Source: Gracilaria caudata
Taxonomy: Eukaryota; Rhodophyta; Florideophyceae; Gracilariales; Gracilariaceae
Length of the DNA stretch: 17,738 nucleotides
Assembly: GCA_030374735.1 (NCBI GenBank)
Contig: JASCIV010000516.1
Span: forward strand, 1-17,738
Direction of reading: 5' to 3'
The notes beneath the pieces are model-generated. The model was not told the DNA's origin. It did no database searches and worked only from the letters and a program-made list of their open reading frames with translations. Positions within the stretch are counted from its first letter, which is position 1. Each line of letters starts with the position of its first letter. The position numbers and the translations under genes are program-made. This document shows, piece after piece, positions 1-8,527 of the stretch.

Positions 1-46
1 AGAATATTGAGGAGGCAGACAAAGAATTGACCTGCTTTCCAGTTCG

Positions 47-128
47 TTTCGGACTTTTTCCGAATTGAATCGTCAGAAAAGTCCGAAATGATTTCATTTC
101 GGACTTTTTGAAAAAGTCCGAAATGAAA
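47..128. repeat. Stacked palindromic repeat (four alternating copies of one core)
   Basis: The core TTTCGGACTTTTT occurs four times in alternating orientation: plus at 47-59, minus (last base missing) at 77-89, plus at 97-109, and minus at 111-123. The last two form a perfect inverted repeat with 18-bp arms (92-109 and 111-128) around a single G. The second and third copies form another inverted repeat, 77-91 against 94-108, with a 2-bp loop. The two foldbacks share an arm and so exclude each other. This could be the end of a small inverted-repeat element (MITE-like), a transcription-termination hairpin, or a binding-site array. No target-site duplication could be established because the window starts nearby. 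Confidence 0.8.
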
Positions 129-409
129 GAGGCCTGCGTACAACGTCTGTCTCGCGTCGGTCTCAATCATGCGTCGTCCCAGCGCCAACCTACGTCGCCC
201 CGTAAACGAAGCTCCGTGCGTGGGGTTGATCTCGATCATTCACAGCCGTCATCGCGGCAGGTTTGACGTTACGCCATCCTCCTAGCGACCCTCATACATA
301 ACCTCGCGGCGCAGTCGTTACGCGCCACCACTCTCACCCAAAACTCGCCGTCGCCACACGCAAGCGACGCATTCGCAGCAAGTCGCTGTCGCCGTCGTCA
401 CACAACGCC

Positions 410-796
410 ATGGGCTCCGAGCAATCCGTGCCGCTCCCGCAGACCACGGCGCAGGCGGCCGAACAGTCTGCCGCGCCCGCGAATCAGCCGTCGGTGCTGA
501 TGCGCATGATGGACCCGTACAGCAACGTGCCGTACGGTGGCGAACCGCAGTCCGACAAGAGTGAACGCGGCGCGCACTCTCGCAACTCGTCAGTGAGCGT
601 GGGGGCGGGCGCTAGCGCGTCGCACGTGTCGCTGAGCCTGGACATGCTGGGGGAGGAGCCGCAGACGGAACGTAGGAAGGAGCGCGTTGATGACGGACGA
701 AGCATCGTGGATGACGCGTTGTCGCGCATTGCGCCGCCGTCGGTGGCGGCGATGCTGGCAAGCGAACCGGATTCACAGCAGAATAGCGTGTTCTGA
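410..796 (+). CDS. Hypothetical Ala/Ser/Pro-rich protein with N-myristoylation-type start
   Basis: I do not recognise this 128-aa protein. It begins MGSEQS, which fits the N-myristoylation pattern (Gly at 2, Ser at 6), so attachment to a membrane is possible. The first third is rich in Ala, Gln, Pro and Ser; the middle is rich in Ser and Gly with charged residues. The C-terminal part (about 88-115) contains RRKERVDDGRSIVDDALSRI, which could form a short helix. Most of the chain looks disordered. The start ATG sits in a favourable context (GCCATGG), and third codon positions are mostly G or C, unlike the competing antisense frame, so the plus frame is preferred. No signal peptide or membrane segment is seen. 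Confidence 0.55.
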   Translation: MGSEQSVPLPQTTAQAAEQSAAPANQPSVLMRMMDPYSNVPYGGEPQSDKSERGAHSRNSSVSVGAGASASHVSLSLDMLGEEPQTERRKERVDDGRSIVDDALSRIAPPSVAAMLASEPDSQQNSVF

Positions 797-1319
797 ATAC
801 TTCAATCGTAAACAGCTTCCGCTTAGTGTCGTTCGCTTCGACATGCTTCCCTCCGCGCCGCCTCGGTTCGCATATCCGGCTGCAACATGCCCTATTAGCG
901 GCGGTTGCCAACTGCAGCTCGGTACAGCCAATCACGACGCTCCACGTTTCACGGCGAGCGCAACGGCGCACACGCATTTGTTCTGAGCTCATGGCCCAAA
1001 TGCGGAGCCACCCGAAAACGCTTCTCCCCCCCCTTCGCCGCGTCCGTCGCCAATCCCGTCCACACCCGATGCAGCCGCGTCCGCTCAACACCTTCACCAC
1101 ACCACAACAGGGAGCTCGCACTACCCGATCGGTAAGGGATGTCGCCGCGGCTGCCGCATTCGTCCTCGTCGTCGCCTTCTTTGGGAAGCGCCTGCTGTCT
1201 TCGCGCCGCTGTGCCGCGCATCTCGTTCTTCTTCATAAACATTCGATTCGCTCAATCATGGCTTCTATCTATCGAGTCATCTGCTCTCTTCTTCCTTTCC
1301 TGATCCACTGTAGAACAAT
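797..1319. other. GC-rich intergenic region / upstream region of the 871-aa gene
   Basis: No convincing gene is seen. ORFs lie open in several frames on both strands here, as expected from GC-rich sequence, but none has a recognisable domain and several begin at non-ATG codons. A GCCAATCA box (CCAAT at 928-932) lies about 390 bp before the next start codon. A pyrimidine-rich stretch (about 1282-1298) lies just before it. Confidence 0.4.
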
Positions 1320-1353
1320 ATGTTTCTCTTCGTTCGCGCTCTTCTTTTATTGA
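1258..1353 (+). other. Possible uORF overlapping the start of the 871-aa gene
   Basis: An ATG at 1258 in context TCATGG opens a 31-codon frame that runs past the main ATG at 1320 in a different frame and stops at 1351-1353. If transcription starts upstream of 1258, this uORF would reduce translation of the main frame. If transcription starts within the pyrimidine stretch at 1282-1298, it is irrelevant. The start site cannot be read from the sequence. Confidence 0.25.
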
Positions 1354-3935
1354 CTCTTGTAGTAGTGAGCACATCCGCTCCAATCCCATCACCAGCTCCT
1401 CCTCGTCCGTATCCTGTACCCTCCACCCGTTTTTATCTGTCCAATATAACCGGAACGGCCGCCTATTTTACCCTTGAGAAGCCAGTGCACCCGTCCGTTA
1501 TCGGCCCTATTCGGGCGTCCTTGCGTCGTCCAACAGTCCCTCCAGCAAACGAGCACCCGCGCGTGCTCGTCTCGTCCGATGAGTGGAACGCTCTCCTTGC
1601 TCGACATTCTGATCCAGCCCACTTCAACCAGCCTAACTCCTGGTCTGCTTCACTCATCGCCCTGACCGTCAAGCACGGTCCAAATGCCTCTGTAGTCCAC
1701 AAACTTGCTGAGCTTGAGCGACAGCGTCGTACAGATGTGTTTGAAGGAAAGGCATCAGTTCAATTTTCGTCCGCAGCTGAGTTTGAACGCTATCGACAGT
1801 CGTTGAAACCGCTTGCAGACCATCTTAAACTTATGACAGAAGCAGATTCGCACTCATTGTTCTTGTGTGCGTTCTGGGCTCAGGTCGCTGAAAAAGTACC
1901 CCCACAGCAACACTTTCTCAATGCCTCCGTCGTTGACACTTGCATTCATGCCACCGTCGCGTGGGCCAAGGTGCTCATGGCGCATCGTACGTACCATTGT
2001 AACCCCTCATGCTCCGTCACGGAGCATGATGCCGAAAAGGCTTACCTATGGAACTATGATTCCATTTGGGAAGTCAGCAATGATTGGTACACTGCAGGAG
2101 CTACACTCGCTCTTGCCTATGACGTTTTGTATCATCGATTGTCCGATCATCAACGTCGAGTCGTGCGTTCGGCGCTCGCATTGCTTGTGATGAAACGATG
2201 GACGTGGGGTGTTGTAGATGAAAACTCTGCCAAATATCCGGACGCAGAGACTCATCCCCATCGAATCGTTAGTAATTGGGGCATGTATCACTCCAACTTG
2301 TACATCACAAACCTCGCAATTGAAGGAGAATCCGGTTTTGTGCCTTATGCACAGCATGTACTCACTGAACACCAGTCCACCGGCTTCAACTCAAAAATGA
2401 ATCGCAAGTTCGAAGCTCTCATCAAAGCGTACATGACACATTCGGTATACCCAGATGGTTCCAGCTTTGAAGATGGTTACACCTACCACACAGCGTTTCG
2501 AGAAGGCTCTTTGGCCTTTCTCGCCGCTCACAGACGCGGTCATAATCTTCTCAACACGCCCCGATTCAGAAACATCATCCACAATGTGGCACAGATGTTT
2601 GAGCCGTGGACATGCGCTCCTCTAGTTGGTCACTCCAGCGGAGGTGGTCAAGGGTATCCAGCATACGTTGCTCTTTTACGCTATGCATACCCGGACGGCA
2701 TTCTCCCGCGGATGGTTTGGGCGCAACGGTTCGGAAAGAACTTCACAAATGACGCAAACTGTCGCATCTGGTGGACCCAAACCATGACGCAGGTGCTTAT
2801 TTTTGGTGACGAACATAAGCAAGAGTCTTCTATGGTGGCGGATTCTCCTGAATCCTTACCAGCGCCGGCAAAGAAGCACTTTCCTCTGGCGTATGTATCG
2901 ACGAGGAGAGGTCTTATCATCATGCGATCAACGTACTCCCAAATGTCATCGTACATACATTTCGATGCCCGTCCAGATTCTTTCTATCTCGGACACGATA
3001 ATGCCGACAGAGGTATAATCACGTTCTCTGCAATGAAACAAAGATGGATTGACGACCTTCCCTGGAAGGAAAACATTGATTCTCGAAAGCACAGTCTACT
3101 GCATATCGACGGTCTTGCGCAGGCTGTCAAAGCTCCCTCCGTAACCATCTTGAAAGCTGTAGATACTCCGTCCTCTTCGATAGCCTCTGCTGACCTAACG
3201 TATACCTACAATATTCAGTGGGCTCAAGCGTGGCAGGGGCCGAGTATAGGCACCGCTGACGTCGTTGAGTACCGAAAGGATGGCTCTTTTTATGAAAAGA
3301 AGTACTCATTTCCTGATGCTGAAATACACAGTCCATGGGACCTTGGATGGCCCATGGAGGACGATGCGTCTGATATCGGGTTCAGTCGAAACATGACAAT
3401 GAACGGGAACGCTGACTTGGCTGCATTCGGAATGAATGAATGGAGAAGGCATTATCGCGAACAACTTCTGCAGCACATGGTTCGTTCCGTAGTTATGGTC
3501 AGATCACAAACTGATGATGTCGGATATGGAGTAATGGTTGATTCAGTGTCAGCTGGACCAGGCACCCATACTTTTGAGTCTTACTTGATTCTCGACGATG
3601 AGGTCAACGTGGAAAAAGCGGCATCAAAGTGCGAAGGAAAGCAATGCAAGATTGTGCTCGCATCTACAAAAGGTGACTTGCTTGACGTGCATGTGTTAGC
3701 TCTCGGCAACAAGGTGAGCTTTCGAGTAGAACAGTTCGATGGACACAAAAGACTCATCGTCAAGAGTGTTCGGGAGGCTTCCGAAGAGCTTTGGATGGCG
3801 TTCTGTCCTCGATCCAGAGATCCCAACGACTTTAGCATGGCTCGTGAAGGTAACTATGTTAAGTTTTCGACACAGGGTAGCATTCATTCTTTCCGAGTGC
3901 GCGACTCGGACCACACTGTGATTGAGAGGCGATGA
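1320..3935 (+). CDS. Secreted heparinase II/III-like polysaccharide lyase or epimerase
   Basis: This 871-aa intronless protein has a signal peptide (about 1-20, hydrophobic run ALLLLTLVVV). A Pro-rich linker and the HPRVLVSSDEW motif (79-89) follow, the latter typical at the front of alginate-lyase/heparinase II/III-like proteins. A helical domain runs to about residue 480 and a beta-rich half follows. Candidate catalytic residues, matched by position to the His-Tyr-His set of dermatan sulfate epimerase and related lyases, are His324 (in NWGMYHSN), Tyr389 (in YTYHT) and His559 (in LGHDNADRG). A Cys-bearing block at 208-231 is shared with the neighbouring paralogue. The likely role is eliminating or epimerising sugars in sulfated or acidic cell-wall polysaccharides in the secretory path or wall. 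In a red alga a galactan-modifying role is possible, but the substrate cannot be read from the sequence. Confidence 0.75.
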   Translation: MFLFVRALLLLTLVVVSTSAPIPSPAPPRPYPVPSTRFYLSNITGTAAYFTLEKPVHPSVIGPIRASLRRPTVPPANEHPRVLVSSDEWNALLARHSDPAHFNQPNSWSASLIALTVKHGPNASVVHKLAELERQRRTDVFEGKASVQFSSAAEFERYRQSLKPLADHLKLMTEADSHSLFLCAFWAQVAEKVPPQQHFLNASVVDTCIHATVAWAKVLMAHRTYHCNPSCSVTEHDAEKAYLWNYDSIWEVSNDWYTAGATLALAYDVLYHRLSDHQRRVVRSALALLVMKRWTWGVVDENSAKYPDAETHPHRIVSNWGMYHSNLYITNLAIEGESGFVPYAQHVLTEHQSTGFNSKMNRKFEALIKAYMTHSVYPDGSSFEDGYTYHTAFREGSLAFLAAHRRGHNLLNTPRFRNIIHNVAQMFEPWTCAPLVGHSSGGGQGYPAYVALLRYAYPDGILPRMVWAQRFGKNFTNDANCRIWWTQTMTQVLIFGDEHKQESSMVADSPESLPAPAKKHFPLAYVSTRRGLIIMRSTYSQMSSYIHFDARPDSFYLGHDNADRGIITFSAMKQRWIDDLPWKENIDSRKHSLLHIDGLAQAVKAPSVTILKAVDTPSSSIASADLTYTYNIQWAQAWQGPSIGTADVVEYRKDGSFYEKKYSFPDAEIHSPWDLGWPMEDDASDIGFSRNMTMNGNADLAAFGMNEWRRHYREQLLQHMVRSVVMVRSQTDDVGYGVMVDSVSAGPGTHTFESYLILDDEVNVEKAASKCEGKQCKIVLASTKGDLLDVHVLALGNKVSFRVEQFDGHKRLIVKSVREASEELWMAFCPRSRDPNDFSMAREGNYVKFSTQGSIHSFRVRDSDHTVIERR

Positions 3936-4683
3936 AGTACGATATTAATAATAGTCTTCTTGTATACTACCATACTGCACATAAAAGACACCCCGAGAGG
4001 ATTCAGTTTTTGTTCAGTTTTTGTTCGGCTTTTGTGTGTGATAACGCTGAAAGGCCAGGTCTGTCTCCGTGGACGATGGCGAAACTATTCACGACTTTGC
4101 TGTAAAGCCAATCAAGGCGAATTCTCGATGGTTGCCAGATGGCAATCTTGGGCATCGTGCAGGAGAGGAGCATCATGCTATCGCTTCGCAGGTGCGGAGT
4201 TGTTGTTGCTAAAGCGGCTCGGTTGCAGGAAACTCATGCCCGTTGCACACGCTGAATTGCTGCTTCGATTTGAGATCGTGAGCTCCCATGTCACATGGCG
4301 CACTCGATGAGCACATCTTCCCGCACATCGAGCTAAAGGCTGCGTGGTACGCGGTGCACATCGCTACACTCAAAGATGGTGGTGCTCTTGAACACTTGCG
4401 ATGTGAGATTGGTTGGAGAGAGCGGGACATGTTCTTGGCTCTTGAGCCATGTCTAAATTCTCTCTCTGCTGTCTGTTTATGAGCGCATCAGCTTAATTAC
4501 AGCTTACTGCGGAGCACTTGTTAGAAAAGCCCTCTCGCTAGGAAGATCTTGCAATACTGCAGCATGCATTAGACATCAGAGAAGTCTGTTCATGAAAACG
4601 GACATGGACACTTCTACGCACAATGGAAAGAAGAAAAGACAAATCGATCCACTACATAACTGTCTAATGGTGTCCATTGAACT
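3936..4683. other. Tail-to-tail spacer between the two lyase-like genes
   Basis: This 748-bp spacer separates the convergent ends of the two paralogues and must hold both 3' ends. It has an 11-bp tandem repeat at 4002-4034. The ORFs seen here (about 4051-4480) are short and shift frame, with no recognised domain. They may be chance or the remains of an old coding sequence. Confidence 0.5.
4002..4034. repeat. Three-copy 11-bp tandem repeat
   Basis: TTCAGTTTTTG is repeated exactly twice (4002-4012 and 4013-4023), then once with two changes as TTCGGCTTTTG (4024-4034). It lies about 70 bp after the stop codon of the 871-aa gene, probably in its 3' untranslated region. Confidence 0.8.
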
Positions 4684-7638
4684 TCAGTGACTGAAGTTGT
4701 GGCGCCGGAGCCTGTAGCGCACTTCCACACTTGATTGAAGCCCTACCACGCTCTCCACTGTTATCCGAATGTTGTAGACGCTCCCTTGTACTAGCTGCCC
4801 GCGCCATTCGAGACGGCCACTCGCTTTGCTGCAAGGTCGCCTGAAACCGGGCACCTCCTTGCACACTGATGACTCACATAAGAAGACCTGTATTCGAGTT
4901 CGCACAGAAGTCCTATGCCCACAAGTTGAAATCACGTCGTCCATCCCACTTCGGGACTCTGCGCTTACATTCAAGGAAGCTTCAAATGTCTGAGGACCAT
5001 TCAGCACTGGTTTCATCGAAGTAGCATTGAGCACGACAAAATCACCGTTTCTGAGAGTTCCGGACCATTTTTCCCTTGCGTAATCGATTCCGCCGTCATG
5101 CGAAGCATGCAAAAACTTGAACGTCTTTCCATGCCCCACGATAAGGCCTTCTTTCAGCAAACGTACTTTCAACGCAGGTAAATCGTCAGCAGCTATACCA
5201 GTCCATATACGTGTGGGTTTTCGAACATCTGCAGACACTATAATCCGAAGCCTTGCGTCACCGTCTTCTGTCCTCGCACGAAGGGGAGCACTCGACAGTA
5301 CATGAAGTACTGCCTTGGTTTTCTTGGGGCTCAAGAGAGTCAGAGCACACTGGGGTTCGTACGGATTCTGACTACATGACAGATTGATAACTCTAGTTCC
5401 ATTCGAGAGCGCGAAGTAACTCTCTATGAGATGGGATCCTCTTCCGGGATTCACATAATCGCTGATGATCAAAACCCCAGACAAAGCCCCTTCAGTGGGG
5501 TCCAAATCACTCGTCCGACCATCAAGGAGACAAACGCTCCGCGTCACTCTCTGCGCTTGTTCTGCGCGAGTTTTCCTCCTCCACAGTCGTTCTCCCAAGT
5601 TCGTGGGAATCGAAATATTGGACAACGGCAGTTGTGTTTCCCGTTGTGAAAAGCTCACCGCCATTCGATGTGCGGTCGTCGTCTTGCGATCGTATACGGT
5701 GTTGTATCTAACTTGTGCTCCCCTTCCACGGGCCCATTGTATGTTGTACGAGTAAGTCAAGTCTGCGACTGCGATCAATATACCCTTCTCGGATTCGATT
5801 CGTATTAATTTCACTGGGGGAGCAATGTTCTCCTGAGCAACTCCGTCTATGTGCAGTAACGACTTCTCCCGTGAATGGTCCCCAAAGCTTTGGAGCCAGG
5901 TATGACCGCCAACCGCGAAAAGTAAATCACCGTGGCCTCCAGAGTCCCGACCGTCGAGAACAACGTCTCTGCGAGTATCAAATTGCAGGTAAGCATACGG
6001 ATTTCCGAGACCTGTGCGTGCTACCAGAAGGCCGCGTTGAGCGAAATAGACTTTCAAAGGAAAGTACTTGTATGTTGAAGCAGGCAGGGTTACGTAGTTG
6101 TGCTTATAAGGTACAGGCTCTCGTGCGAGAAACAGTAACTGAGTGACTGAACGCCACTCCAATCTAGAGCAAGATCTGGGCATCAATCGGCCAATTCTCT
6201 GACGCCACATGATCGATATTACTTCACTTTCGGGAAAAAGAAAGTTGAACAATGCGATGAAGGTGTTGTGTATTGCTTCAGGGGCCTCACCTGGTAGCTT
6301 GCCACATTCCCAAGGCTCCATTATTTGTGAAGAGTAGTGGACGACGTTTCGAAACCGTGGTGTGTCCAAGAGGTTGAGACCTCGACGTTGAGCGGCAAGT
6401 AGAGCAAGTGATCCTTCCCGGAGCCCATTTGTGTAGAAGCTGCTTCCCTGAACAGTGGACCCATCCGGATATACAGCGTGATGCATGTACGCTCTAAGAA
6501 GCGAGAGAAAGCGGAAATTAAAGTCAGAGTTGAATCCGTCAGCATCATGTGTGCGCAAGACCCCAATAGTATACGCGTCGAAGTCAGATTCCCCCTCTAT
6601 TGCTAAATTAGTGAGAAAGAGATTAGAATGATACATAGCATTGGCATCAACAATTTTATGTGGCTCTGTAAAGACATCCGGACAGTGTTGAGATGAAACT
6701 GGACAGGTTCCCCAAGAGAAGCGATTCATTACAAGCATTGCTAGAGCAGAACGAACAGTTCTCTGCTCAGCTATCGACATTTTGTCGTAGAGAACATCAT
6801 AGGCCAACGCCAGAGAAAATCCAGCTGTATAATCATCGTTTCGCATCTTCCATGGAATGCGCGTATTCCACAGAAAACTCCGGGAGCGATCATCTACGGT
6901 AAACGGACAGCGTGGGCTGCAGTGGTAAATGCGATGAGCAAGCAGGACCTTTGACCAAGCCACTGTTGCCTTGACACACGTCTCTGTGTTGTATACTGGT
7001 AGGAAATCCTGGTTTATCTTCCCACTTAATCCAGTCCAGAACGCGCAGAATAAAAGCGAGGGCGTCAGAGTCGAGTTCATGACCTCTATAGTGCTTGCAA
7101 GGTTCCTTAGGCTGTTGCGGTAGGTTTCGAATCCCGTTCCTGTTGACATGGGTCTCCCGTCATACACCGAGGTTAAACCCTTCTTCTCCAGTTCTGCAAG
7201 ATACGCAATGACCTCCGACAGATAGCCCTGCCACACTGTCTGGCGCTCAAAATATGTACTCCAAGTTCCCTCATTTCCGTGCCGGCGACTCTCCGCGTGA
7301 TGCTCTAACAAATCGTTCCAATGTCGTCTGCCAAAGACGACTCGAGGGTGTACGTGTGGCCGCAGTTCGCTTGGATGTGCAACGAATGAACGAAACTTCC
7401 CGAAGAGCTGTGACGCGGCGGGTTTGCTGTCGGAAAACTGGGGGACAGAAAGGTTTTGAAATTGAGCTAAGACATCTCGTTGTAGAAGAGCTTCATAACG
7501 CTGTTGCTCTGCTTGTTTGTTATAGTACGCCCGTGTTAGATCACTTTCTCTGCACACATGTGCTAAAGGGAGCGATGAGACCGAAGCCAGGAAGCACAGA
7601 CAAAAGCCAAAAGCAAATGATAGCTTGATATGCGGCAT
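4684..7638 (-). CDS. Secreted heparinase II/III-like paralogue with C-terminal extension
   Basis: This 984-aa intronless protein starts at ATG 7638 with a signal peptide (about 1-23). It is clearly paralogous to the 871-aa protein. Shared features include HPRVVFGRRHW (97-107), the Cys block at 221-244, YTAG..LALAYDVLY, MYHSNL..TNLAIEGES, SLLHIDG.AQ and DLTYSYNIQWA. The spacing from the Cys block to the first His is identical (93 residues), as is the spacing from that His to the Tyr (65). His337 and Tyr402 match His324 and Tyr389, but His559 is replaced by Arg564 (GRDSGGHG for GHDNADRG), with a His five residues later at 569. The enzyme may therefore be altered or inactive. About 135 C-terminal residues (850-984) have no counterpart in the paralogue; they hold four Cys (906, 921, 926, 936) and strand-like segments. 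Confidence 0.75.
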   Translation of the reverse strand: MPHIKLSFAFGFCLCFLASVSSLPLAHVCRESDLTRAYYNKQAEQQRYEALLQRDVLAQFQNLSVPQFSDSKPAASQLFGKFRSFVAHPSELRPHVHPRVVFGRRHWNDLLEHHAESRRHGNEGTWSTYFERQTVWQGYLSEVIAYLAELEKKGLTSVYDGRPMSTGTGFETYRNSLRNLASTIEVMNSTLTPSLLFCAFWTGLSGKINQDFLPVYNTETCVKATVAWSKVLLAHRIYHCSPRCPFTVDDRSRSFLWNTRIPWKMRNDDYTAGFSLALAYDVLYDKMSIAEQRTVRSALAMLVMNRFSWGTCPVSSQHCPDVFTEPHKIVDANAMYHSNLFLTNLAIEGESDFDAYTIGVLRTHDADGFNSDFNFRFLSLLRAYMHHAVYPDGSTVQGSSFYTNGLREGSLALLAAQRRGLNLLDTPRFRNVVHYSSQIMEPWECGKLPGEAPEAIHNTFIALFNFLFPESEVISIMWRQRIGRLMPRSCSRLEWRSVTQLLFLAREPVPYKHNYVTLPASTYKYFPLKVYFAQRGLLVARTGLGNPYAYLQFDTRRDVVLDGRDSGGHGDLLFAVGGHTWLQSFGDHSREKSLLHIDGVAQENIAPPVKLIRIESEKGILIAVADLTYSYNIQWARGRGAQVRYNTVYDRKTTTAHRMAVSFSQRETQLPLSNISIPTNLGERLWRRKTRAEQAQRVTRSVCLLDGRTSDLDPTEGALSGVLIISDYVNPGRGSHLIESYFALSNGTRVINLSCSQNPYEPQCALTLLSPKKTKAVLHVLSSAPLRARTEDGDARLRIIVSADVRKPTRIWTGIAADDLPALKVRLLKEGLIVGHGKTFKFLHASHDGGIDYAREKWSGTLRNGDFVVLNATSMKPVLNGPQTFEASLNVSAESRSGMDDVISTCGHRTSVRTRIQVFLCESSVCKEVPGFRRPCSKASGRLEWRGQLVQGSVYNIRITVESVVGLQSSVEVRYRLRRHNFSH

Positions 7639-8020
7639 TTGTGGGCAGAAGTATGCGTCTTATGTGCAGGAAGAAAGTACCGCCATTCGCATATACAAAG
7701 CAGTACGTTATTGTTCCCCTTACGATGCAGTTTGGATGAGAGAGGGTATTGCTGTGCTTCGCGAAACATTTCGCTCATGGGCATGTTGCAAGCTTTTTCG
7801 GAGAGGAGTTTGTCACGGGTTGCATAGCAGTATGCCAGGAAGCTCCGCTCCCATAAAGAAATAATCAGAGGTGATCGAGAGCGAGACTGCCTTCGTTCTC
7901 CCTGCAAATTAATATGCTGAAACACTGGCGTCATCGGACCGAACTGAGTTCGAAAGTGCAGCAAATTGAACGGTGACAGACGTTGTGCTCATTTTCAAAG
8001 CTATCCGCCTATTGGAGGCG
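7639..8020. other. Upstream region of the 984-aa gene
   Basis: This is the region upstream of the minus-strand start at 7638 and of the plus-strand peptide at 8021, so it should hold divergent promoters if both are real. Short overlapping ORFs are present on both strands without recognisable content. An ATTGG (CCAAT on the minus strand) lies at 8011-8015. No clear TATA box could be assigned. Confidence 0.35.
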
Positions 8021-8179
8021 ATGGATAGAATTGGGTTTGTCCGTTCACTCCTTTCCACAACAGTCCTACTTTCAGCTCTCCTTTTGTTCCAAGTGCGCGT
8101 GGAATGCAATAGGTTCTTGCCCCAACGGCTGCTAACGCCAAATTGCGCGCCCAACAAGTACGATGCCTCGTGTTACTGA
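8021..8179 (+). CDS. Candidate small secreted Cys-containing peptide
   Basis: A 52-aa frame begins with ATG in a good context (GGCGATGG). It has a basic N-terminus (R3, R8) followed by a strong hydrophobic stretch (about 9-24), as in a signal peptide with possible cleavage near residues 26-30. The predicted mature part is only about 23-26 residues with Cys at 29, 42 and 51, ending in CY. I do not recognise it. It could be a short secreted peptide, the first exon of a spliced gene, or a chance frame. The frame stays open further upstream from a GTG, but the ATG is the sensible start. Confidence 0.35.
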   Translation: MDRIGFVRSLLSTTVLLSALLLFQVRVECNRFLPQRLLTPNCAPNKYDASCY

Positions 8180-8527
8180 CACTGCCTGCACCAATAATCA
8201 CGGCGAGGTGGCGAGAGAACGAGACAACCACGGCGAATGCCGCATTCCACTTGCCTTCTGGGCACTCCCGAGACTATTAAAGTCATGAACAATCGTCTGT
8301 ACACTCGAATCTAAACTTCTCCGCCCGCCGAATTGTGCACTCCCCGTATCTCGAGTTGTCCTTCCGACATTGGCATCCCTTCTTCTTGATCGGAGCGCAC
8401 CGGACTTACATCCCGGCTCTCCAGCCAACGGTCGAGCCCGTCCGACCTCTCAAGGACGACCACTCAAAAGCCAAACTCTCATCCACTCCGCAGCATCTGG
8501 TGAGAGGCTGTGACAAGATTCACAACC
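8180..8527. other. Upstream region of the zinc-finger gene
   Basis: No gene is seen. The stretch is pyrimidine-rich on the plus strand in parts (about 8320-8390 and 8430-8490), as expected of a promoter or 5' leader. No TATA box could be assigned with confidence. Confidence 0.3.

Noticed and set aside
612..1121. Minus-strand 169-codon Arg/Cys-rich frame
   Set aside because: It overlaps the 128-aa plus-strand gene in GC-rich DNA, and its Arg/Cys/Ala composition is what the complement of GC-rich coding sequence produces. No domain is seen.
826..1353. Plus-strand 175-codon frame before the 871-aa gene
   Set aside because: It starts at a non-ATG codon, overlaps the signal-peptide region of the next gene and has no domain. 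Only its last 31 codons are kept, as a possible uORF.
8510..8527. GTG as an upstream start for the zinc-finger gene
   Set aside because: The ATG at 8528 has an excellent ACCATGG context, and the six extra codons add nothing recognisable.
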